NCBI RefSeq assembly: GCF_000739915.1
Contig: NZ_BBJT01000003.1
Span: 124,001-188,000 of the forward strand
Direction of reading: 5' to 3'
Length of the DNA: 64,000 bases
From: Paenibacillus chitinolyticus NBRC 15660
Lineage (GTDB): Bacteria; Bacillota; Bacilli; Paenibacillales; NBRC-103111
In this document: positions 1-10,047 of the stretch, in pieces
Numbering within the stretch: the first letter of the stretch is position 1
Layout: each line of letters opens with the position of its first letter
Made by a program: the position numbers and the translations under genes
Notes under the pieces: generated by a model
Databases searched by the model: none
The model's input: the letters and a program-made list of their open reading frames with translations, nothing else
Told to the model about the DNA's origin: nothing

Positions 1-2
1 CG

Positions 3-3000
3 ATAATCGACGAAAACGGTCAAATCAAAAATAACGTCGATGCTGTAATCAATCTTCGGGATGAGAAAATACAGGCTTATAAAGATCAAGAGCAAGGAAT
101 GATTGATAACCTCAATAAGCTTGAACAGACCACTATTCAAGAGTTAAAGCTCTATGGTATACAGGTGGAAGGTATCAAATCTGTCGCCGAAGCCTTAGGG
201 GAAATCTCTACAAAAAAGAGCCAAGTATCTGCTGATATTCGTCAAATGGGTAGAGAAAATGATATGGCTGGAGTCGAAGAGGCAACAAAAACTTTTGATG
301 TTCTTTTTGATACCGAAGTGAAACTAGGCAAAATCGAAGCAATAAAGAAACGAATTGAAGGGTTGGCCAATACAACTAGGAGCGGTCTTGAACAGGTTGG
401 TATGTCTGAGCCAGCAAAAGATAAGAAAGCTAAAGAGAAAAAAGCTAAAACAAAGTCCGAACCGTCCCCCTATGACGAATCGGAAAAGTATAAAATCAAC
501 GAATATGAGCGCGCTTTGCAGAGACTTGACGATGAACTCAGGGAGTCCGAAGCAATCATCAATCGTTATCCTGACACGTCAAAGGATTATAGGGACGAGT
601 TAACAAAACAAATTGAGATTCGGAAGAAGATGCAGGCTCTCGCTCACAATGAGGCCGAACGCCTTCGTTCTGAAATTTCAGATGTTAAGAATAAAATCGC
701 CGTAGGAAAACTTAATCAGAAACAGGAGAACGACCTGCTTAAGCAACTTGAACAAAAAGAAAACAATCTTAGCCAACTCAGCAATAAATGGTGGGACTAT
801 CAAGTTGCGGTTGAAGCGACTCAGAAGAAGATTACCGAAAGCATGGCTAAGTACAATAAAGAACAATTTGATATTTCTAAAAATTGGATCGATCAAGAGA
901 AATATTATAAGCGGCTATCCTTAGACGATGAATTAGCTGCTTGGGAACGTGTTCAGGCTAGGTATGAGCAAGGTTCTGAAGAGCGGTTAAATGCGGATAA
1001 GGAAGTTTACCGCGTCAGGCAAGAACTCCTGTCCAAGTATGAGGAAGATTTCAACAAGGTAATGGAGAAAACTTCCCAAGCTACAGATGAAACGATCGAG
1101 AAGCTTCGGAAAAAGTTGGAGACAAAGGAAACGTTCAATCCAAGTGAACTAACGGATTCAGTAGATGCTATCATGGCAAGTATCGATATGATTGACAGGA
1201 AATATCCGAACGGATTCTCCCCTATTGATACATCCGACGATGCCAGAGTAAGATTGAATGCTTATAAGGCTAATGTTACCGCTCTCGCATCCAACATGAA
1301 AAGCATGATGGAGATGCCATACAATAACGCAGATCAACTTAAAAATATGATTGATGGACAGATCATGTTTGCTGGAAATATCAAAAAGCTTATGAATGAA
1401 ACGAATAGTCTTATTAAGCAAACTGAAACGGCCTACCGTATGCAAGAGGCATCGTTAGAAAATCAAATCAAACTGCATCAGCAAAGAAACGATAAAATTA
1501 TTGAAGGTTTGAACAAGGCGCTTGAAGTCAAGGATACCTTTAATACAACTGACTTTAGTACTTCTATCAACTCCATTCTGTCTGCTTTAGATGCATTAGA
1601 TGGTAAGTATGTTAAAGGTAATTTCGTTGAATCCACTCTGGGTACACGGGAAGACTTAGAATCGTATAAGAAGAAAGTTACCGAGATAGCTGAAGCCATT
1701 AAGAATTATCAAAACAGTGCTGACTTCTCATCCTCCTCAATTACAGAGCAGACTAAATATATTAATGGGTTGAAGACTCAAATTGATTCGCTTAACGACT
1801 CCATCCGAGTCAAAGAGCTTCAGTACAAAAATGAAGAAGAAGCGCTTGTCCAGTTAATCAAAGCAAAAGAGAAATCTTATGACGATGAAATCAATAAGCA
1901 GAAAGAAACATTAAAGAATCTTGATGAGCAGATTGATAAAGAGGATCGCTTAAAGAAACTCAAAGATATCAATGACGAGCTTGATAAGGTTAAGAATGAT
2001 AAGCGCTTTTCTTATATTAATGCCGATGGCAAGGAAATACTCACCTATGATAAAGGGAAGGTTGCTGAATTAGAGAAGCAGCGCGACGATCTTCTAAAGC
2101 AGTATGAGCGCGAAGATGTAAAGAAAGCTCTCCAAGATAGCATTGATCAACTAGAAAAGACCAAAAATGAAACTATTCAGAAACTGCAAGAACAGCTAGA
2201 TAAAACTAAAGTTATTCATCAGAATGAACTTGAGTCACAGAAGCTTTATGTGAAGAGTTTAGAGGATCTGTATCGGATTGGTTTACAGGATGTACAGAAC
2301 AAAATTGGTCAGTTAAAATCGCAATATGATACTGAAATTGCAAATGAACAGGCGCGATTAGATACGCTTAGACAGGTTCATCAATCCGAACTAGACAGCA
2401 TGAATATGTATGCCGGTTATCTGTCGCAACTAAATCAATTTCTTACTCAGGATACCCAAACAAAGATAGATGCTCTTAAAACCATTTATGACAAAGAAGC
2501 TGAAGATCTAAAAACACATCTTAAAGAGATGGTTGAGAATACAGAAGCAGGTAAGATGGCGTTTCATAAAGTATTAGATGAATATAAAAACGGCGCCATA
2601 TCAAGACTTGATTCAATGGTGTCGGCAGCTCAAGACAGGCTTCGGCAAATGCAGGCTATTATGGCGGCTATGGCATCCATGTCTGGTGGCGCAACCCCAT
2701 CCTCTTCGAGCATTCCTAAATATCACACAGGTGGAACCGCTGGGCTTCCCCCTCTTGCCAATAATGAAGTCCCGGCAATCCTGAAACTTGGAGAGCAAGT
2801 ATTCACACAGGATCACATAGCTAAACTAAAAAGTATCATTATGCAGCCAATTAATTTTGTTGGAAGCATTTTGGGAAATGTACGTAATGCTATTCCCGAT
2901 TCTCCAATTAGAAACAATCAAGAAACCGCCGTACCAACATACAACTTGTCCAATTTTACAATTCAAGCTAATAACCCAACTGAGTTGTTTAGCGGATTGA

Positions 3001-3029
3001 ATAACTTAATTAAATCAAATAGAACTTAA
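3..3029 (+). CDS. Phage tail tape measure protein, C-terminal part
   Basis: The frame is open from the window edge, so the true start lies upstream; about 1008 residues are visible. Nearly the whole visible part is charged, heptad-rich coiled coil (Lys/Glu/Gln-rich, residues ~1-890), followed by a Ser/Pro-rich stretch and a short globular tail. Tape measure proteins set siphovirus tail length and lie just upstream of the distal tail protein, which is the case here. Two segments around residues 380-450 and 490-560 resemble each other (each starts KETFN or KDTFN and has a DALDGKY or DMIDRKYPNG motif), suggesting an internal duplication. The role rests on length, coiled-coil content and gene order rather than a catalytic motif. 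Confidence 0.85.
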   Translation: MIDENGQIKNNVDAVINLRDEKIQAYKDQEQGMIDNLNKLEQTTIQELKLYGIQVEGIKSVAEALGEISTKKSQVSADIRQMGRENDMAGVEEATKTFDVLFDTEVKLGKIEAIKKRIEGLANTTRSGLEQVGMSEPAKDKKAKEKKAKTKSEPSPYDESEKYKINEYERALQRLDDELRESEAIINRYPDTSKDYRDELTKQIEIRKKMQALAHNEAERLRSEISDVKNKIAVGKLNQKQENDLLKQLEQKENNLSQLSNKWWDYQVAVEATQKKITESMAKYNKEQFDISKNWIDQEKYYKRLSLDDELAAWERVQARYEQGSEERLNADKEVYRVRQELLSKYEEDFNKVMEKTSQATDETIEKLRKKLETKETFNPSELTDSVDAIMASIDMIDRKYPNGFSPIDTSDDARVRLNAYKANVTALASNMKSMMEMPYNNADQLKNMIDGQIMFAGNIKKLMNETNSLIKQTETAYRMQEASLENQIKLHQQRNDKIIEGLNKALEVKDTFNTTDFSTSINSILSALDALDGKYVKGNFVESTLGTREDLESYKKKVTEIAEAIKNYQNSADFSSSSITEQTKYINGLKTQIDSLNDSIRVKELQYKNEEEALVQLIKAKEKSYDDEINKQKETLKNLDEQIDKEDRLKKLKDINDELDKVKNDKRFSYINADGKEILTYDKGKVAELEKQRDDLLKQYEREDVKKALQDSIDQLEKTKNETIQKLQEQLDKTKVIHQNELESQKLYVKSLEDLYRIGLQDVQNKIGQLKSQYDTEIANEQARLDTLRQVHQSELDSMNMYAGYLSQLNQFLTQDTQTKIDALKTIYDKEAEDLKTHLKEMVENTEAGKMAFHKVLDEYKNGAISRLDSMVSAAQDRLRQMQAIMAAMASMSGGATPSSSSIPKYHTGGTAGLPPLANNEVPAILKLGEQVFTQDHIAKLKSIIMQPINFVGSILGNVRNAIPDSPIRNNQETAVPTYNLSNFTIQANNPTELFSGLNNLIKSNRT

Positions 3030-3032
3030 TGA

Positions 3033-3060
3033 AGAGAGGTTTCGGCCTCTCTTTCTTTTT
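3033..3060 (+). terminator. Hairpin terminator between tape measure and Dit genes
   Basis: Seven-base stem AGAGAGG/CCTCTCT with a 6-nt loop (TTTCGG), followed by TTCTTTTTT. It sits in the 45-nt gap inside the tail operon, so it probably attenuates rather than ends transcription. The Dit ribosome binding site GGAGGTG begins just after it. Confidence 0.6.
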
Positions 3061-3074
3061 TATGGAGGTGAATT

Positions 3075-3929
3075 ATGACAATTATCGGATACGATTTTTA
3101 TGGTACGCAATTTTTCCGCAGTCCAGGAAACGCAATAAAAGACATCTTTTATGGTGAAATTAAAGGCGGAATTTATGATGAATTAGAGATTAGAGACCGC
3201 ACAGATACGCCAACTGATAAAGGTAAAACCAAATGGGAGATTGACCATCGAGCGATATTTAAATTCGCTGGAGACCTGGAAGGCGGTAATATATCTAATA
3301 GTGGTCTAGAGATTGTATCCTTTGCAATTAAGCGCCGAAGAGTCAATGAAATTGATTCTGTTACCCTTGATCATATTCCTTTTGTAAATAATCTCAGCAT
3401 CAACTACGAAGATTACACGCAACCAAATGATGAGCTAATTTATACAATCGTTCCTATCGCCCAAAATGATTTGGGAGGAAAGCCGGTTGAAGTCCATGTA
3501 AAATCCGATTTTGTTGGCTGGTGGTTAGTTGATAAAGAAACAGACGCAATACTCGGATTTGATTCGGCTATTGGAGAAATCGGTAGTGTCGAAACAGCTT
3601 TAAATCAAGGCAGAACGGTAATTGAAACACTCTCTCGATTCCCTTCTGTATATTATTTCGATAAGGATTATCACACTTTTTCTCTAAGCACCGCAATTAT
3701 TCCAAGTGAGTTCGAACGTTCTGGCCAGAACTATGAGAAGATTGTGAATACGTTTATTCGCGACCATCGTCCTTTTATCGTTAAATCTGATACAGGTAGA
3801 ATCTTTGTCTGCGACTGTAGTAATCCGAGGTTTAGTACGCCGCTAAATACATGGAGAGATTATGATTATGGAGTTTTAACGATTGATTTCTTAGAAATTC
3901 AAGACTACAACGAATTTATGAATGAGTAA
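3075..3929 (+). CDS. Phage distal tail protein (Dit family)
   Basis: 284 residues, ATG start with GGAGGTG eight bases upstream. The N-terminal half has the beta-rich pattern of siphovirus Dit/SPP1 gp19.1-like proteins, with a conserved-type start (YDFYGTQFF) and a later segment (FAIKRRRV). Dit forms the hexameric hub joining the tail tube to the tip. Position directly after the tape measure gene and before the tail hub protein is the canonical order in Bacillota siphophages. The C-terminal half (from ~residue 140) may be a galectin-like carbohydrate-binding extension as in evolved Dits; this last point is inference. Confidence 0.75.
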   Translation: MTIIGYDFYGTQFFRSPGNAIKDIFYGEIKGGIYDELEIRDRTDTPTDKGKTKWEIDHRAIFKFAGDLEGGNISNSGLEIVSFAIKRRRVNEIDSVTLDHIPFVNNLSINYEDYTQPNDELIYTIVPIAQNDLGGKPVEVHVKSDFVGWWLVDKETDAILGFDSAIGEIGSVETALNQGRTVIETLSRFPSVYYFDKDYHTFSLSTAIIPSEFERSGQNYEKIVNTFIRDHRPFIVKSDTGRIFVCDCSNPRFSTPLNTWRDYDYGVLTIDFLEIQDYNEFMNE

Positions 3930-3940
3930 GAAGGTGAAAA

Positions 3941-5119
3941 ATGCAATATTGCTCATCTGAATATTTGGCTGCTTTAAAAAGCCCAATCAAACAAATGTAT
4001 TTGAAATTTGAATTTTATGATTCTCAAATGAATTACATTAGCGAGTTTACAAAGCAAATCACGGCTCAAGATTCTGGTTCCATTTCTGTTGATGCTTCTC
4101 GTCCAGTTAGACGTAGTTTCTCCTTCAAGTTATTGAACAAGAAAAACGAGTTTAACTTTGGTGAAGATAATCTTATTTGGATTGATAAACGAGTCAAAGT
4201 GTATACAGGTCTAAAGCTTAGGACTGGCGAGGTTGAGTACATTCCACAAGGAGTATTTGTCCTGTCTGAGCCTGAAGATAGTCATACATCAGAAGGTAAA
4301 CTAACTAGCCTATCGGGTATGGATAAAATGTTTCTTTGTACGGATAAGCGAGGGAAGTTTAGAACAGAAACTACAATTGAAGTTGGTGGAAATATTGGAG
4401 CTATCATAAAACTATTGGCTCAAAAATATGGCGAAACCCAATTTAACTTTGACCCTATCTCAGAAACTATTCCATACACGTTTACTTTTCAACCGAGCGA
4501 CAATATTTATAAAGCAATGTCTGATCTGGCTCTACTTGCTAAGTGTGAGCTTTTTTATGATGTAAACGGGTATCTTAGGTTGCGCAAGATCGATCTGAAT
4601 CAATTTGAACAATCGCCATCAGTTTGGAGATACACCTACGGCGATCTGAGTGAACGGTTTTATGCGGGGAACGTGAGAAAGTTTGATGAAAATCAATTAG
4701 CTAATCGAATATTGGTTTTAGGGGGATCGAGCCAAATTGCTGAGAGCAGATTTGAGTTAGTCGTTACAGAAGCCGATCCACTTTGGCAAGGCCACCCCTA
4801 TTCCATTGAGAAGATTGGAGAAATTACCTATGAGCACAACAGCGGCAATCCGGACAGTCTTCTCTCAACGAACGAAGAATGTAAATGGAGAGCTAAATAT
4901 GAACTTATGAATCGGCTTGGTTATGCAGAAAGAGTCTCTTTATCGCTTAGTCCAAATTATCTTCATGATGTAAATGATGTTATCGAGATAGAGGACGAAG
5001 AAAACTCTGTTACGGGAAAATATCTTATCCGTAGTTTCTCGCTACCTCTAAATCCTCAATTAATGAATTGTGAATGCATGAAGTATCGCCGCGTCATAAC
5101 CGATTGGAATTTCATCTAA
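3941..5119 (+). CDS. Phage tail hub / tail-associated (Tal-like) protein
   Basis: 392 residues, ATG start with AAGGTG upstream. An N-terminal segment describes a deformed beta-sandwich (INVDASRPVRRSF-like region around residues 45-60), followed by a region resembling the gp27/Tal hub fold: a tryptophan/aspartate-rich middle and a C-terminal hub-like part with LSPNYLHDVNDVIEIED (~340-357), a pattern typical of tail proteins that report an indexed baseplate frame. In siphophages this gene follows dit and anchors the receptor-binding proteins. No peptidase or lysozyme motif is visible, so it looks like a structural hub without a cell-wall hydrolase domain. Confidence 0.7.
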   Translation: MQYCSSEYLAALKSPIKQMYLKFEFYDSQMNYISEFTKQITAQDSGSISVDASRPVRRSFSFKLLNKKNEFNFGEDNLIWIDKRVKVYTGLKLRTGEVEYIPQGVFVLSEPEDSHTSEGKLTSLSGMDKMFLCTDKRGKFRTETTIEVGGNIGAIIKLLAQKYGETQFNFDPISETIPYTFTFQPSDNIYKAMSDLALLAKCELFYDVNGYLRLRKIDLNQFEQSPSVWRYTYGDLSERFYAGNVRKFDENQLANRILVLGGSSQIAESRFELVVTEADPLWQGHPYSIEKIGEITYEHNSGNPDSLLSTNEECKWRAKYELMNRLGYAERVSLSLSPNYLHDVNDVIEIEDEENSVTGKYLIRSFSLPLNPQLMNCECMKYRRVITDWNFI

Positions 5120-5131
5120 GGAGGTGATCGG

Positions 5132-6475
5132 TTGACGAATGAAGATTTTATAAAAGCAGTTAGGCAGATTGTGCAGCTTGAATTAAAAGAAATGAAACTC
5201 TTAAATGGTCATTGGCATTTAGGAACTGTAAACAAGGTAAAAACTAAAACGTTGCTCTCGATTAATATTGATGGTTCATCTCAGACTCAAGATGTCCCTT
5301 GTAACCCAGATGTAATTTTTAATGACGGAGATCTTGTATACGTTGTTTATGTAAACGGTGACTCTAAAAGCAAATTTGTACCCTACAAAAGATTTGCAGA
5401 CAAAAATTATGAAACGATGGTTTTGGCGAATAAAGTTTTAGGCAATTTGGCAATTGGATCAAAAGAGGATTTCACCAAAAATGCACCGTTTAACTTTACC
5501 GTCATTGAAGGTATTCGGGGCGGTGTAGAATACTCAGAATTATGGATACTAATTAACGCTCACTACGATTTTGAGGCAAAAAGATTCAAAAGGAAGAACA
5601 TAAATTACAACTCTTTCGGTCTGCAATTTCAGAACAAAGGGACGTATCCAGGAGAAGAAAATTACGGCGACTATACAAATCAAAGTATAGGAATCTGGAG
5701 AACTAGTGGAAGAAATCAATATTCACAAAACGATCCTACCAGAAATTTAGTCGGTGAGGAAATTGGTGCATTTGACGGAAACGGGAAATGGCAAGAGTTT
5801 GGAATTATGCTTGGCTGGAACAACACATTTATGTTCGACTCTTATGGTGGAACTACTGTAGGTGGAGCAGGCTTTGAAATCGACGGAAATGGTACTAGTC
5901 CATATAAACGGGTGTCGCTTGGAAAGTTTAATGGTGGAAGTCTGGACTCAAACAAGAAATACGAAGAATATGGATATGCTTATAACGGAGATTTGTGGAA
6001 TTCGTTTCATGGGATGTTTGGAAGTGACCAGGGTAACAGAAACAGCTCTTTCTTTGGTCAAATATGCCCTATCGACTTCTATGACACAGGGCAATTCAAT
6101 CCGTATTCCAATCAAGCCTCAATGGATAACTTACGACTCGCATGGATAGTAAAACCCAAAAATTTAGGACATCAAATTGAAAATTGGAAAGATATTATGT
6201 CCGTAGACATGGACGGCAACATGAAATTAAAAGAAAGAACTGTTTCAGCTACTCTGGTAGCAAATGCAACTGTTAACGGAACAGACTTTAATTTTAACTA
6301 TCCCGACTCAACATGGAATAAGAGTAACACATTTATAGCAGGTGTAATTGGTGTTCAATCCAACGGTTCACTTAAACAATTTGGTGCAATAAATGCCACA
6401 TTCACCGACTTTGGCGCTTATGGTTATCTAGGTGAAGGTTTTCAATCTGCGAAGATTCTTATATCCAAATACTAA
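5132..6475 (+). CDS. Phage tail tip protein with N-terminal OB-like domain
   Basis: 447 residues. The start is TTG at 5132, chosen because AGGAGGTGAT lies directly upstream. Residues ~1-90 look like a small OB-type beta barrel (a GTVNKV... segment followed by GDLVYVVYVNGDSKSKFVPYKR-like strands), as in baseplate adaptor domains. The remaining ~350 residues are Asn/Gly/Tyr-rich and beta-like without transmembrane segments, fitting a trimeric receptor-binding or tail spike region; residues 330-447 carry short repeats of the type seen in fibre tips. Role assigned from position and composition, not from an active-site motif. Confidence 0.55.
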   Translation: MTNEDFIKAVRQIVQLELKEMKLLNGHWHLGTVNKVKTKTLLSINIDGSSQTQDVPCNPDVIFNDGDLVYVVYVNGDSKSKFVPYKRFADKNYETMVLANKVLGNLAIGSKEDFTKNAPFNFTVIEGIRGGVEYSELWILINAHYDFEAKRFKRKNINYNSFGLQFQNKGTYPGEENYGDYTNQSIGIWRTSGRNQYSQNDPTRNLVGEEIGAFDGNGKWQEFGIMLGWNNTFMFDSYGGTTVGGAGFEIDGNGTSPYKRVSLGKFNGGSLDSNKKYEEYGYAYNGDLWNSFHGMFGSDQGNRNSSFFGQICPIDFYDTGQFNPYSNQASMDNLRLAWIVKPKNLGHQIENWKDIMSVDMDGNMKLKERTVSATLVANATVNGTDFNFNYPDSTWNKSNTFIAGVIGVQSNGSLKQFGAINATFTDFGAYGYLGEGFQSAKILISKY

Positions 6476-6493
6476 AAGAAATGAGGTGATTTA

Positions 6494-7501
6494 TTGGCCA
6501 CACAAAAACCCTATAACATTAATTTAAAGGGTACAACTGTTGATGCAAAAGATTCGATTAAAGTATCTTGGCAAAGTTCAGGTGACATGAGTGTAGCTTT
6601 TGAGGTTCGGATTTATAGAAATCAAGATAACAATCTGCTCTATGATAGTGGTCGAATAACATCGTTTGCGAAGAACTATTCCCTTCCAGCATTTGCTTTG
6701 CCAAATGGATACGAATTGAAAGTTCAAGTCACGATATGGGATTCTGGTAATAACTTTGCAGTCTCGGACACAGAGATATTCCAAACATCGTCTAGGCCGA
6801 ATGTTTTAGTATCTCCAATTGGAGTTGTGAATTCTCGGTCCTACGAGTTTTCGGCTAGTTACACTCAGACTGAAAACGTTCCATTCAGATCATGGATTGC
6901 GTTCTTATATGACAAAGATAAAACGCTAATTAGTCAATCTAACGTTAGGACATCGACCCCTCTAGTTTATTTAATTAATTACTTAAAAAGCGGTTCATCC
7001 TATTTTATTGAGTTCCAGGCAACAAGTAACAAAGGTTCCGTTGGCACTAGTGGTCTGATCCCCTTCTCGGTCAGTTATCTGCAGCCCGACATTAGCATTA
7101 ATCTTGAAGCGAAGAACATTAAGAATTCCGGAATCCAATTGTCGTGGAAAACTATTCAGATTATCGGAAATACCACTAAACAGCCCATTTATTTGAATGG
7201 TGAGAAACTGGATCTACGCGATGATGTTTTTACATTTACAGATGGATTTCATGTGGATGCAAATTTTACTCTAAAGTTATGGTTAGAGAACATAAAGTCA
7301 TACACAGATTTGTTAGTTCTAAAAGGACAGAACGGTATTATGACTCTGCAATATTGGGATGATGACCAACGATTTCACCTATTCAGAGAAGTTTACAATT
7401 ACCGTTCGCATTACTCCAGCCAGCCGCTAACCGGCAATGGCTATTTTTTATGCATTCAACAGATTGGCGGAGACATGAATATATTTGGTGAGGTGAATTA
7501 G
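6494..7501 (+). CDS. Phage tail protein with fibronectin III-like domains
   Basis: 335 residues, TTG start supported by GAGGTG six bases upstream (an ATG-based start is not available in frame). Two or three consecutive ~95-residue beta-sandwich domains are suggested by recurring patterns: SIKVSWQSSG near residue 22, then RPNVLVSPIGVV near 100, and PDISINLEAKNIKNSGIQLSWK near 200. The last ~130 residues resemble a lectin/concanavalin-like fold with Trp/Tyr-rich strands. Such proteins decorate tail tips and bind carbohydrates. The same start-codon and ribosome-site style as the preceding gene suggests translation in series. Confidence 0.55.
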   Translation: MATQKPYNINLKGTTVDAKDSIKVSWQSSGDMSVAFEVRIYRNQDNNLLYDSGRITSFAKNYSLPAFALPNGYELKVQVTIWDSGNNFAVSDTEIFQTSSRPNVLVSPIGVVNSRSYEFSASYTQTENVPFRSWIAFLYDKDKTLISQSNVRTSTPLVYLINYLKSGSSYFIEFQATSNKGSVGTSGLIPFSVSYLQPDISINLEAKNIKNSGIQLSWKTIQIIGNTTKQPIYLNGEKLDLRDDVFTFTDGFHVDANFTLKLWLENIKSYTDLLVLKGQNGIMTLQYWDDDQRFHLFREVYNYRSHYSSQPLTGNGYFLCIQQIGGDMNIFGEVN

Positions 7502-7505
7502 AAAT

Positions 7506-8123
7506 ATGGCAGTTAATCTATCGACCTTTCCTGTTAAAATTGATGAGTTTCAGCGTCATTATGAGTTGCAAGCTCAAGATATTCCAGGGATACAAAGATT
7601 TCAGGAATTAAAGCTAAAAGCCAATCGCACTCCTGCGGAAGAGACTGAACTGGCTAATTTAACTGTACAGTATCGGGAAAAGTTTATTTCAGCGGATGAT
7701 TTTAACAGGTTCCAAGATGCCTTGGTTAACATGGAGATATTCATTAAAGATAATGTCGAAGGTTATATCTTAACCAAGCAAGGGGAGTTTACAACCTATG
7801 TCGATGCAGCCAAAAATACTGTTCAAGCAACAAAGGACTCGGCTCTACAAACCATTGAGCAAAAAAAAGAGAACGTAATCACCTACCTTGATGGAACTAC
7901 AGCAGGAGCTTTAAGAAACGATATTGGTGTCATGGGAGATTTGGAGACAATTAATAAACAATCTCTTGTTAAAGTGGCCAATGAGCTCCGATCTGACAAT
8001 ATAAAAGTAGACAATAAAATCGGTATTTTATCGGGGTTAAATTCCACTGATCAAAGCAATATTGTAAAAGCAATTAATGAAATCAAGTCTAATTTAGAGA
8101 TTGCTTATTGGATGGGGGTATAA
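7506..8123 (+). CDS. Phage tail tip/fibre protein with coiled coil
   Basis: 205 residues, ATG start, GAGGTG upstream overlapping the end of the preceding gene. Residues 1-75 are helical with a charged segment (FQELKLKANRTPAEETELANL), residues 90-130 contain an alanine/lysine-rich amphipathic helix, and the C-terminus carries two copies of a short repeat (NKQSLVKVANEL then DQSNIVKAINEIKSN) that is common near the tips of Bacillota phage fibres. Function beyond a structural tail role is not visible. Confidence 0.5.
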   Translation: MAVNLSTFPVKIDEFQRHYELQAQDIPGIQRFQELKLKANRTPAEETELANLTVQYREKFISADDFNRFQDALVNMEIFIKDNVEGYILTKQGEFTTYVDAAKNTVQATKDSALQTIEQKKENVITYLDGTTAGALRNDIGVMGDLETINKQSLVKVANELRSDNIKVDNKIGILSGLNSTDQSNIVKAINEIKSNLEIAYWMGV

Positions 8124-8124
8124 A

Positions 8125-8454
8125 ATGATTAATACACCAAAGAGATTATATGTAAATCTGCCAGGCACAACAATTACTACTGCATATACTGTGCCAGCGT
8201 TAACAACAACTATCGTTAAAAATATTCATATTGCAAACAATACTTCAGTTGTTTCAACTGTAACTATTCATCTGGTTCCATTTGGGCAAACGGCAGCTAA
8301 TTCGAATAAGATTATCGCCTCCTACCCAGTCAAGCCAAACGACAGTATTAGTGTCGATCTCTCCTCTGTTCTCCATTCTGGTGACACGATTCAAGTTTCT
8401 CAGGGTACAGCAAGCGCTATATCAGTCTATATCTCTGGAGTTGAGTGTGTATGA
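8125..8454 (+). CDS. Small phage tail tip protein
   Basis: 109 residues from ATG at 8125; a TTG 24 bases upstream is in frame but the GGGGG ribosome site at ~8114 fits the ATG. The protein is almost entirely beta-like and Thr/Val/Ser-rich with HIANNTSVVSTVTIHLVPFG near residue 30, a pattern shared with small tail or capsid decoration proteins. Its stop overlaps the next start by 4 nt (ATGA), indicating translational coupling. Confidence 0.5.
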   Translation: MINTPKRLYVNLPGTTITTAYTVPALTTTIVKNIHIANNTSVVSTVTIHLVPFGQTAANSNKIIASYPVKPNDSISVDLSSVLHSGDTIQVSQGTASAISVYISGVECV

Positions 8455-10031
8455 GTATTCGCCGTTTAGGAGACATGAGGATCAAGCCAGGGGCGTCTGG
8501 CGATGTTCAATCGAGCGATGTAAGAGCAGGTAAAACATTTTCATCTGAAATTGATACAGATCAAGTTGGAACCTTACCCGACCGTGGCGCTATGACCTTG
8601 ACAGCGAGTGGAACAGGACAGGTTGTAATTCCAGACGGTATTCATTCTAATAGCAAGATTGCTCAAGTGAACGTACCTGCAGATAAAGTTTTGACGGGAA
8701 CAGCAATTGCAAGTGTAGCAGGTACAATGCCTAATAGAGGCGCTCCAACTTTTAACGTCTCTCCTAATAATCAAACGATTACACCCGGCTATTATACAGG
8801 CGGCACAGTAGCAGGGGATGTGAATATTCGGCCTGAAAATATTAAAAAGGGAGTTTGGATTGGTGGAGTACAGGGAAATTCTCTAGAATATGGTGCAGGA
8901 GATTGGATTTCATTTGGACGTATCCAAAAATACCGATTGCTGCAGAGATGGGAGAAGACCTTTGCAGGTTCTAACTATGTACTCGAAGGACGCCCTTCTT
9001 GTGTGGATAACCGCTATGTGTGTAGCATGAGTTATTACGATGGCACCAACAGATTTACTCTGCTGATCTGTTGGGACGTTACAGGTACTGAGGTATGGCG
9101 ACATACTGTACCGGCTGGGGGTAGCAATTATGCATTGGAGGGTACTTCGTTAATCTCTCGGGATCGTGCCCACGTATTTTGGTCTTATGGTAACAGTTCA
9201 GGTAATACATATTCTCCGAAATTACGGAAGATTAGACTTTCAGATGGTGCTACTATTTGGGACAATGTGGAATATATCGACCAAACTGCTGGGGCATTAC
9301 AAGAAACCGCGGACGGAAAAATTTGGCTCATTGGTTCATTTTATACTAGTACCACTTACTCCGCCATTACTCGATATTCAGCATCAGGCACTTTAGAAGC
9401 CAAGCAAACACATAGTCCGGGCAATGGCCCACAGATAGTCGTCCAACCGGACGGTCAGTATTATTACCTTTTCGATGACAACAGGAGACTCCGAAAATTT
9501 CAAGCTACTGGTACCACATCAGTCGATGCTGGTGGTAATTACTTTGGCAAAGAGCAATGGTCTCTTTCCTTATCGGCCATATTCAGATCTGGTCAAGGGG
9601 CTTTCTGGGCGCCTGCCTTGGGTCAGGTATGTGTAAGTGGTGGTAGCTATGCCTATGCAAACAATGGTGAAGCTGTGAATACTGGAGCATTAGCACCACA
9701 ACTTGCTTTTGTAAATCAGAGCGGTGTTCTGCAGGGAGTGTCAGGTGTGCCTTGTACATCGAGTACTGGTGTATGTACGCCTATAAATGACGGCGAATTT
9801 TATTTTATGGGAGATTCATCTGTTGTTACTCCCTACATACTAAGGACATCAGACAAAGCTGTTGTGGCTAGATTTGATCCTGGCGACCCTAATGCCTTTG
9901 GAGCCAATCGTAGTGGTAAGAGTTTCTCGTGGGATTTCGGTAACTGTGCATTCGCTATAACAAGGCCCATACCGAATAACGGCACAACCCAGTATCTATC
10001 TTTGCACTATCTAAATACTTACTTTGGCTAA
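8451..10031 (+). CDS. Phage tail fibre protein with beta-propeller-like region
   Basis: 526 residues from ATG at 8451, overlapping the previous stop; a GTG six bases earlier is less likely. Residues ~38-125 contain two diverged fibre repeats (GTLPDRGAMT... and GTMPNRGAPT... each followed by a glycine/proline-rich turn), a tail-fibre motif common in Bacillota phages. From ~residue 160 to the end, repeated blocks of the kind LLICWDVTGTEVWRH and KLRKIRLSDGATIWD look like blades of a PQQ/WD-type beta-propeller, which is unusual for a tail fibre and probably forms the cell-surface contact. No transmembrane segment or catalytic motif seen. Confidence 0.6.
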   Translation: MSIRRLGDMRIKPGASGDVQSSDVRAGKTFSSEIDTDQVGTLPDRGAMTLTASGTGQVVIPDGIHSNSKIAQVNVPADKVLTGTAIASVAGTMPNRGAPTFNVSPNNQTITPGYYTGGTVAGDVNIRPENIKKGVWIGGVQGNSLEYGAGDWISFGRIQKYRLLQRWEKTFAGSNYVLEGRPSCVDNRYVCSMSYYDGTNRFTLLICWDVTGTEVWRHTVPAGGSNYALEGTSLISRDRAHVFWSYGNSSGNTYSPKLRKIRLSDGATIWDNVEYIDQTAGALQETADGKIWLIGSFYTSTTYSAITRYSASGTLEAKQTHSPGNGPQIVVQPDGQYYYLFDDNRRLRKFQATGTTSVDAGGNYFGKEQWSLSLSAIFRSGQGAFWAPALGQVCVSGGSYAYANNGEAVNTGALAPQLAFVNQSGVLQGVSGVPCTSSTGVCTPINDGEFYFMGDSSVVTPYILRTSDKAVVARFDPGDPNAFGANRSGKSFSWDFGNCAFAITRPIPNNGTTQYLSLHYLNTYFG

Positions 10032-10047
10032 TTAGGAGGAATACACA

